Below, piece after piece: positions 59,159-64,000 of a stretch of DNA of 64,000 bases (within the stretch, counting starts at the first letter, position 1; each line of letters begins with the position of its first letter). A program made the translations under genes and the position numbers. The DNA is taken from NCBI GenBank assembly GCA_028709805.1, contig JAQUTL010000002.1:62001-126000 (forward strand). Direction: 5' to 3'. The notes beneath the pieces were generated by a model that did not search any database, was not told the origin of the DNA, and saw only the letters and a list, made by a program, of their open reading frames with translations. Source of the stretch: Victivallaceae bacterium. GTDB lineage: Bacteria > Verrucomicrobiota > Lentisphaeria > Victivallales > Victivallaceae.

Positions 59159-59611
59159 TCAGGCTTCTTCGTTTTCCTGTCCTTCGGCAGTTGTCTGATC
59201 TTCAATTTCCTGCATCGCCACATTGACGGCGGTCACCGTCACGCTGGCGGTGTTTTCCACCAGTTCGATCACGGCGCGCTGGATCTGTTCGGCCACTTCG
59301 TGCAGTTTGAATCCGAAGAAAACATTGACCTTCAATTCGATAACCACCCGACTGGCGTCGTCGCTGTCTTTGAGTATGGCGATGGCGCGATCCTGCATCC
59401 TTCTGCTGCCGACGAGTTCGGCAAGATTGTCCACAATGCTGTTCCCGGCCAGCCGGCTGACGCCGGGAACGCCGAGCGCCGCCCGCCGCACCAGATTTGC
59501 GATCACGTTGTCATGCAGACAGATGCTGCCAAGCTGGGAGTCTCCTCCCGGAATTTCGCTGCGGCGTTCTTTTGCCGGGCCGTCGGCGTTGTGCTGAGTC
59601 GTTGTCTTCAT
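59159..59611 (-). CDS. Asp23/Gls24-family envelope stress protein
   Basis: A 150-residue protein. The core ICLHDNVIANLVRRAALGVPGVSRLAG and the strand VVIELKVNVFFGFKLHEVAEQIQRAV match Asp23/Gls24. The N-terminus is polar and the C-terminus is acidic. Family members are abundant cell-envelope-associated proteins induced by alkaline shock. It lies between accC and the AmaP-like gene; Asp23 genes near acc genes are a known arrangement in Firmicutes, here in a Gram-negative lineage. Confidence 0.8.
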   Translation of the reverse strand: MKTTTQHNADGPAKERRSEIPGGDSQLGSICLHDNVIANLVRRAALGVPGVSRLAGNSIVDNLAELVGSRRMQDRAIAILKDSDDASRVVIELKVNVFFGFKLHEVAEQIQRAVIELVENTASVTVTAVNVAMQEIEDQTTAEGQENEEA

Positions 59612-59625
59612 GCTGTGTTTTTCTC

Positions 59626-61008
59626 CTATTTTTGAGCCGGAGCGCCGGTGTCATCGGTTTTGCCGAGCTCCTGGGTCATGCGTTCGATGAATCCGGTGTC
59701 GTAATGGCCGGCGATGAAGTCCTTATTGCCCAATATCTGCTGGGCGAATGGGATTGTTGTGGACACTCCCTCCACCACAAATTCATCCAGCGCTCTGCGG
59801 CAGCGGGCCAGCGCCTGTTCGCGGGTCGTTCCCTTGACGATCAGTTTGGCGATCATGCTGTCATAATATGGCGGGATGGTGTATCCGGTGTAGGCGTGGG
59901 TGTCCACCCGGACGCCGATGCCGCCGGACGGGATGAACAGTGAAAGTTTGCCCGGATTCGGCGCAAAGTTTTTCGCCGGATTTTCCGCGTTGATCCGGCA
60001 TTCGATGGCATGACACTTCACGCCGATGTCGCGCTGGCGGAGCGTGAGTTTCTCTCCGGCTGCGATTTTTATCTGTTCGGAGATAATGTCAACTCCGGTG
60101 ACTTCCTCGGTGACCGGATGTTCCACCTGAACGCGGGTATTCATTTCCATGAAATAAAATTCGTCCTTGCTGGTGAGCAGGAATTCAATGGTTCCGGCAT
60201 TGGTGTAGTTGGCTGCCTTGGCCGCCTTTACCGCCGCTGTACCCATTTTGTCGCGCAGCTTCGAGTTGAGCGACGGGGAGGGGGACTCCTCAATGAGTTT
60301 CTGCTGACGGCGCTGGATGCTGCAGTCGCGTTCGCCGAGATGGATCACGTTCCCGAAGTTGTCGGCGAGGATCTGGAATTCGATGTGTCGCGGGTTGACG
60401 ATGAATTTCTCCATATACAGCGCACCGTCGCCAAAAGCGTTTTCCGCTTCGCTTTTTGCCGCGTGATAGCCTTGAATCAGGCTTGCGTCGGTATGGGCGA
60501 TGCGCATGCCGCGGCCGCCGCCGCCGGCCGACGCTTTGATGATTACCGGGTAGCCGAGCGTATGCGCGGTTTTGAGCGCGTCCGACTCGCTGAGGATCAA
60601 CCCGTCGCTGCCCGGTGTGGTTGGCACTCCGGCGCGGCGCATAGTGTCGCGCGCGGTATTTTTGTCGCCGAGGGCGCGCATGGCTTCCGGGGTGGGGCCG
60701 ATGAAAGTGATTTTATGCTTGCGGCAGGCTTCGGCAAAATAGGCGTTTTCGGCAAGGAATCCGTAGCCGGGGTGGATGGCGTCCACATCGCAGATGGCGG
60801 CTACGCTGAGGATGCGGTCGATCAGCAGATAGCTGGCGTTCGGCGCCGGCGGACCGATGCAGATGGCGGTATCCGCGCATTTTACCGGCAGACTGTCGGC
60901 GTCGGCCTGCGAATAAACGGCCACGGTCTTGATTCCCATTTCTTTGCAGGCCCGGATGATCCGGAGCGCGATCTCGCCCCGGTTCGCAATCAGAATTTTA
61001 TTGAACAT
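59626..61008 (-). CDS. accC: biotin carboxylase subunit of acetyl-CoA carboxylase
   Basis: A 460-residue ATP-grasp enzyme. It starts [20 protein letters not shown] and has [33 protein letters not shown] and [20 protein letters not shown]. It carboxylates biotin on AccB, the first step of fatty acid synthesis. ATG 61008 has a GGAG site; the frame extends upstream to a TTG. It lies 13 bp after accB. Confidence 0.95.
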   Translation of the reverse strand: MFNKILIANRGEIALRIIRACKEMGIKTVAVYSQADADSLPVKCADTAICIGPPAPNASYLLIDRILSVAAICDVDAIHPGYGFLAENAYFAEACRKHKITFIGPTPEAMRALGDKNTARDTMRRAGVPTTPGSDGLILSESDALKTAHTLGYPVIIKASAGGGGRGMRIAHTDASLIQGYHAAKSEAENAFGDGALYMEKFIVNPRHIEFQILADNFGNVIHLGERDCSIQRRQQKLIEESPSPSLNSKLRDKMGTAAVKAAKAANYTNAGTIEFLLTSKDEFYFMEMNTRVQVEHPVTEEVTGVDIISEQIKIAAGEKLTLRQRDIGVKCHAIECRINAENPAKNFAPNPGKLSLFIPSGGIGVRVDTHAYTGYTIPPYYDSMIAKLIVKGTTREQALARCRRALDEFVVEGVSTTIPFAQQILGNKDFIAGHYDTGFIERMTQELGKTDDTGAPAQK

Positions 61009-61021
61009 CGAAATACTCCGC

Positions 61022-61507
61022 TTACTCAATCACGAAGAGCGGCTGGCCGTATTCGACCGCGGTGCCGTCGGTGGTGAGAATATCCTTGATGGTTCCGGCG
61101 GTTTCCGCCTTTACCTCATTCATCACTTTCATGGCCTCGATGATGCAGACCACGCTTTCCGGGGTCACCTTGTCACCGACTTTGACGAACGGCATCGCGT
61201 CCGGCCCCGGTGAGCGGTAGAAGGTGCCGACCAGCGGCGAATTGATGGTGCGCGCCGGAGTTGCCGGCGCGGCCGGCACCGGTTCCGGCGTGCTGTTCGG
61301 TGTTGGTGCGATCGGCTGAACCGCCACCGGCGCGGCGGCCGGTGCCGCCGCCATGAACGCCGGAGCCACCATCCCGGCCTGAATGGCCTGGACTTTGCCG
61401 CCGCCGCGTTTTATGCAGAGATTGTAATCTTCGGCTTCCACCTTGAATTCGGTCAAATCATTGTCGGACATCAATTTGACGATTGCTTTTATTTCGTCGA
61501 CGTTCAT
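61022..61507 (-). CDS. accB: biotin carboxyl carrier protein of acetyl-CoA carboxylase
   Basis: A 161-residue protein. The biotinyl Lys is in [15 protein letters not shown]; the family's usual Met after Lys is displaced by one (AMKVM), as in AccB. The N-terminus has a helical domain ([21 protein letters not shown]), followed by an Ala/Pro-rich flexible linker. AccB carries biotin between AccC and the carboxyltransferase. The pair accB-accC is the standard operon. Confidence 0.94.
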   Translation of the reverse strand: MNVDEIKAIVKLMSDNDLTEFKVEAEDYNLCIKRGGGKVQAIQAGMVAPAFMAAAPAAAPVAVQPIAPTPNSTPEPVPAAPATPARTINSPLVGTFYRSPGPDAMPFVKVGDKVTPESVVCIIEAMKVMNEVKAETAGTIKDILTTDGTAVEYGQPLFVIE

Positions 61508-61561
61508 AATTTCTGAATTCCTCAGGCTTGTGTGCCGAACCGGAAATGCCCGGCACCGTTT

Positions 61562-62008
61562 TTATTTGCGTTTCAAATATCCGGCCAGTCCGCGCAAGGC
61601 AAGAAGATAACTTGCGTCGCGGAATCCGGCCACCACTCCGATACATCCGGCCGCGGTGAGCGACTTTTGGCGGTACTCCTCGCGGTTTGAGATGTTGCTT
61701 AAATGGACTTCAACGGCCGGCAGCGCCGCTCCGCGAAGCGCGTCAAGCAGCGCTACGCTGGTATGAGTGAGTCCGCCGGGGTTGATCAGCAGACCGTCGA
61801 TTTTTTCGGCGGCGGCCTGCCAGATGCGGTCGATCAGAGCTCCTTCGCTGTTGGACTGGAAAAAGTCCAAATCCACGCCAAGCCCGTCGGCTTCGCGTTT
61901 CAGTTCGGACGCTATGTCTTCCCAGGTCTTTTCGCCATAAATGGCTACTTCACGCCGGCCCAGCGCCTGTAAATTCGGGCCGTTCATTATCAATATTCGC
62001 ATGACCAT
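61562..62008 (-). CDS. aroQ: type II 3-dehydroquinate dehydratase
   Basis: About 148 residues. The start MRILIMNGPNLQALGRREVAIYG has the active-site Tyr in IYG; the His is in INPGGLTHTSVALLDAL, and EVHLSNISNREEYRQKS is the third signature. It dehydrates 3-dehydroquinate in the shikimate pathway. ATG 62008 or 62002 are both possible; neither has a clear ribosome site, so it may be translated from the RodZ-like message. aroQ followed by accB-accC is a common bacterial arrangement. Confidence 0.94.
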   Translation of the reverse strand: MVMRILIMNGPNLQALGRREVAIYGEKTWEDIASELKREADGLGVDLDFFQSNSEGALIDRIWQAAAEKIDGLLINPGGLTHTSVALLDALRGAALPAVEVHLSNISNREEYRQKSLTAAGCIGVVAGFRDASYLLALRGLAGYLKRK

Positions 62009-62047
62009 AATATAATACCGTATCGTCAAAAAGCAAAAAAATAATTT

Positions 62048-62923
62048 TTATCTGGCCGGTTCCGGCAGAACCGGAACGGCGGAAGGCGGAGCCGGAAGCA
62101 GCGGAGTGAGCGCTTTTGCGGTGATGGCGGCCGGAGTCGCCGCCGGTCGTGTTTCTCCGCCGCCGCGCCAGATCAGCAGTGACACGGCCACGGCGAGAAT
62201 GATGAATCCGGCGATTCCGCCGCCGATGATCCAGCAAAGTTTTTTTACTTCTTTTTCTTCCTGCTCAACTGCTTCGGTGTCCAGTTCCACTTGATTGATT
62301 ATTGAATCGGGCAGGTCGGTGCGAAGCTGGTCGCGCAGATTGCCGATCATGCGTTCCGCCGAGTCCGGGCTGATGTTGTAAAAGCCGCACAGTTTGCGGA
62401 TATAGGCGATCACATATACCGGAGGCGGCATTTTTTTCATATTGTCCGCCTCAAGCGCTTCAAGATAGTGAATCCCGATACAGGTGGTTTCCGACACCTG
62501 ACGCAGGGTCAGCCGGCTCTCCTCCCTGATGCGCCGGAGATAGTTGCCGGATGACGGCTCGTTTTCCGGCATCACAAACGGTGCGCGGTCATGATTGGGG
62601 AGCAGTACCTCAACCGGGATCGGCGGGCGGGCGGCTGATTTGAGTGCCGGTTTTTCCGCTTCGCCGTCTTCGGCGTCGGCCGGCGTGTTGTTTTCATCAT
62701 CTTTTGCCGCATCCGGCGCCGCGCTCGGTTGCTGAACGCCGACGGCCGCGGCCACTCTGGCGGCGGCGCGGGCCGCTTCCTCGGCTTCCTCGGCGATTTT
62801 TTTACGTTCGGCTTCGAGTTCGTCCATGCACGGAATATCGTCATCCGGCGACTCGTCGCGGGCGGTGAGCGGCGTGCCGAAGTTGAGCGGCAGGTCTTCG
62901 TGCTTGTTTTCCATATTGGTCAT
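62048..62923 (-). CDS. RodZ-like HTH and transmembrane protein
   Basis: A 291-residue protein. An acidic, low-complexity N-terminal region of about 110 residues precedes a RodZ-type helix-turn-helix domain (NYLRRIREESRLTLRQVSET, IHYLEALEADNMKKMPPPVY). One membrane helix follows at about 229-252 (LCWIIGGGIAGFIILAVAV), then a short Ala/Pro tail. RodZ links MreB filaments to the membrane in rod-shaped cells; the N-terminal acidic extension is unusual. It lies between ftsK and aroQ on the same strand, and may start at ATG 62923 or 62914. Confidence 0.75.
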   Translation of the reverse strand: MTNMENKHEDLPLNFGTPLTARDESPDDDIPCMDELEAERKKIAEEAEEAARAAARVAAAVGVQQPSAAPDAAKDDENNTPADAEDGEAEKPALKSAARPPIPVEVLLPNHDRAPFVMPENEPSSGNYLRRIREESRLTLRQVSETTCIGIHYLEALEADNMKKMPPPVYVIAYIRKLCGFYNISPDSAERMIGNLRDQLRTDLPDSIINQVELDTEAVEQEEKEVKKLCWIIGGGIAGFIILAVAVSLLIWRGGGETRPAATPAAITAKALTPLLPAPPSAVPVLPEPAR

Positions 62924-62957
62924 ACCTTTGGGTTATAAAGTATTTTTATCTGAGCGG

Positions 62958-64000
62958 TCAGTAGTTTCCGGATTCAAGTCCATCAAAAATAAGCACTTCG
63001 CGCTGGTTGCCGCCCGGTTGCTGGGGGCCGATGATGCCGCGCTTTTCAAACAGGTCCATCAGCGTTGCGGCGCGGTTGTAACCGATGCCGAGGAAGCGCT
63101 GGATCGAACTGGTGCTGGCCTTCCGGTTGGTGATGATAAGCTCAAGCGCGCGCGCCACCAGCTCGTCGTCGCCGGGCTGGAGATATTTTTGAACCAGCGG
63201 ACTGTAATCGTCGATATGGGTACCCTGATCCTCATATGGCTCGGCGGCTTCCCCGGCCTCCGGCTTGTCCTCTTCGGGATCGGCGACGACCGACTCGTCG
63301 AACTTCTGTTCCGCCTGTCCGGCGATGTATTCCGCGATTGCGAAGATGTCCGAATCTGCGACCATTGCGCCCTGAACGCGTTCGATGTGGCCTCCGATCG
63401 AGTAGTAAAGCATGTCTCCGAGGCCGAGCAGTTCCTCGGCGCCGTTCTGATCGAGAATCACCCGGCTGTCGATCGACTGTGAAACCTGAAAGCTGATACG
63501 TGTCGGCAGATTCGCCTTGATCGTGCCGGTGATGACTTCGCGGCGCGGACTCTGTGTGGCCACCACAATGTGGATGCCGGCGGCTCGTCCGAGCTGGGCG
63601 ATGCGGTTGATGCAGTATTGCACGTCGGCTTTATACTCGCTGAGCATCAGCTCGGCCAGCTCGTCGATGATGACCACCAGCACCGGCATCCGCGACGGCA
63701 GAGGTTTGCCGTTTTTATCGTTTGCGGTGAAGCCGGAGGCGAGTTTTACGTCATATTCTGCTCTTTTTTTCACGCCGGCGATCTGGAGCAGCTCGTAGCG
63801 CTCCTCCATCTGCTTTACCGCCCAGCGCAGCGCCAGCGGCACTTTCGACGCTTCGGAGATAACCGGAGTTATCAGCTGCGGCAGTTTGCTGTACGGCGCG
63901 TATTCGACGCGCTTCGGGTCGACCAGAATCAACTTCAGGTCGTCAAGGGCGAAATGCATCAGCAGACTGATGATGATCGTGTTCATGCATACCGATTTAC
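62958..64000 (-). CDS. ftsK: FtsK/SpoIIIE-type DNA translocase, C-terminal part (5' end outside window)
   Basis: A partial gene: 347 codons remain, and reading continues past the window edge. The right edge encodes KSVCMNTIIISL, the end of the Walker A GKSVC motif. Walker B is MPVLVVIIDELAELM. Then come QLGRAAGIHIVVATQSPRR, an FtsK hallmark, and a C-terminal gamma winged helix STSSIQRFLGIGYNRAATLM, which reads KOPS sites. FtsK pumps chromosomal DNA during division. It is upstream of the RodZ-like gene on the same strand. Confidence 0.93.
   Translation of the reverse strand, partial: KSVCMNTIIISLLMHFALDDLKLILVDPKRVEYAPYSKLPQLITPVISEASKVPLALRWAVKQMEERYELLQIAGVKKRAEYDVKLASGFTANDKNGKPLPSRMPVLVVIIDELAELMLSEYKADVQYCINRIAQLGRAAGIHIVVATQSPRREVITGTIKANLPTRISFQVSQSIDSRVILDQNGAEELLGLGDMLYYSIGGHIERVQGAMVADSDIFAIAEYIAGQAEQKFDESVVADPEEDKPEAGEAAEPYEDQGTHIDDYSPLVQKYLQPGDDELVARALELIITNRKASTSSIQRFLGIGYNRAATLMDLFEKRGIIGPQQPGGNQREVLIFDGLESGNY

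Noticed and set aside
1-64000. CRISPR arrays, insertion sequences, prophage genes, rRNA operon
   Set aside because: No regularly spaced repeats, transposase or integrase motifs, phage structural genes or rRNA sequence were seen on either strand.

Overview
The window looks like chromosomal DNA of an anaerobic member of the PVC superphylum, most likely Lentisphaerota (Victivallis-like). Three things point there: an uncalled 50-residue gene at 34533-34685 resembling the PVC-restricted small basic protein family; a pseudopilin-like segment of the kind abundant in Lentisphaerota; and a mix of polysaccharide, uronate and alpha-galactoside enzymes with an [FeFe]-hydrogenase maturase. The DNA is GC-rich, so long meaningless antisense frames are common. 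The lineage is inferred from gene content, not from a phylogeny.

Layout. 1-5990: end of a tail-specific protease, an anti-sigma kinase/STAS pair, asparagine synthetase, the pyrK-pyrD class 1B dihydroorotate dehydrogenase pair and a DUF1015 gene. 6090-9990: an exported protein, then an overlapping chain of SpoU methyltransferase, NAD kinase, stand-alone CoaB and two small genes. 9977-13133: coaD-yceD on the minus strand, diverging from ribF and a membrane-anchored HTH protein. 13216-22482, all minus: heparinase II/III with a nitrilase-family hydrolase, a TolC/HlyD/FUSC export operon, a GNAT acetyltransferase and a repetitive lipoprotein. 22621-31650: a phosphodiester glycosidase-like protein, typA, uxaC (minus), a GH42-like protein, catalase and a DUF454-pseudopilin fusion. 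31685-34685, minus: rsfS, nadD, an SrkA-like kinase and the small basic protein. 34836-37074: an exported 5'-nucleotidase-like phosphatase, then tRNA-Ser(GCU) and tRNA-Val(UAC) facing each other across a gene-free AT-richer gap.

37121-42108, minus: a THI4 thiazole synthase of the sulfide-using type, and an operon of zinc-ribbon protein, lipoprotein, AmrS-like radical SAM enzyme and an 847-residue hydrolase-acyltransferase fusion whose hydrolase nucleophile is replaced by Phe. 42192-48740: a MutT-like Nudix enzyme, two exported unknowns, hydG, an HD protein, a DUF362 ferredoxin and a metallo-beta-lactamase fold hydrolase. 48847-51777: a CBM9-like lipoprotein, a serine beta-lactamase-like hydrolase and a DUF819 membrane protein. 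51985-57982: recJ, then three overlapping genes (GH36 alpha-galactosidase, adenosylhomocysteinase-like protein, SAH/MTA deaminase) and an extremely acidic 76-residue protein. 58060-64000, minus: ftsK (5' end outside the window), a RodZ-like protein, aroQ, accB, accC, Asp23 and AmaP-like proteins, and maf.

Most genes are housekeeping, with many cofactor genes (NAD, CoA, FAD, thiamine). The less ordinary parts are the hydrolase-acyltransferase/AmrS pair, the SAH deaminase/SAHH-like pair behind an alpha-galactosidase, the THI4 gene with a palindrome around its promoter, and a 50-bp tandem duplication across the hydG stop and the next gene's start. I saw no CRISPR array, intact insertion sequence, prophage or rRNA operon.
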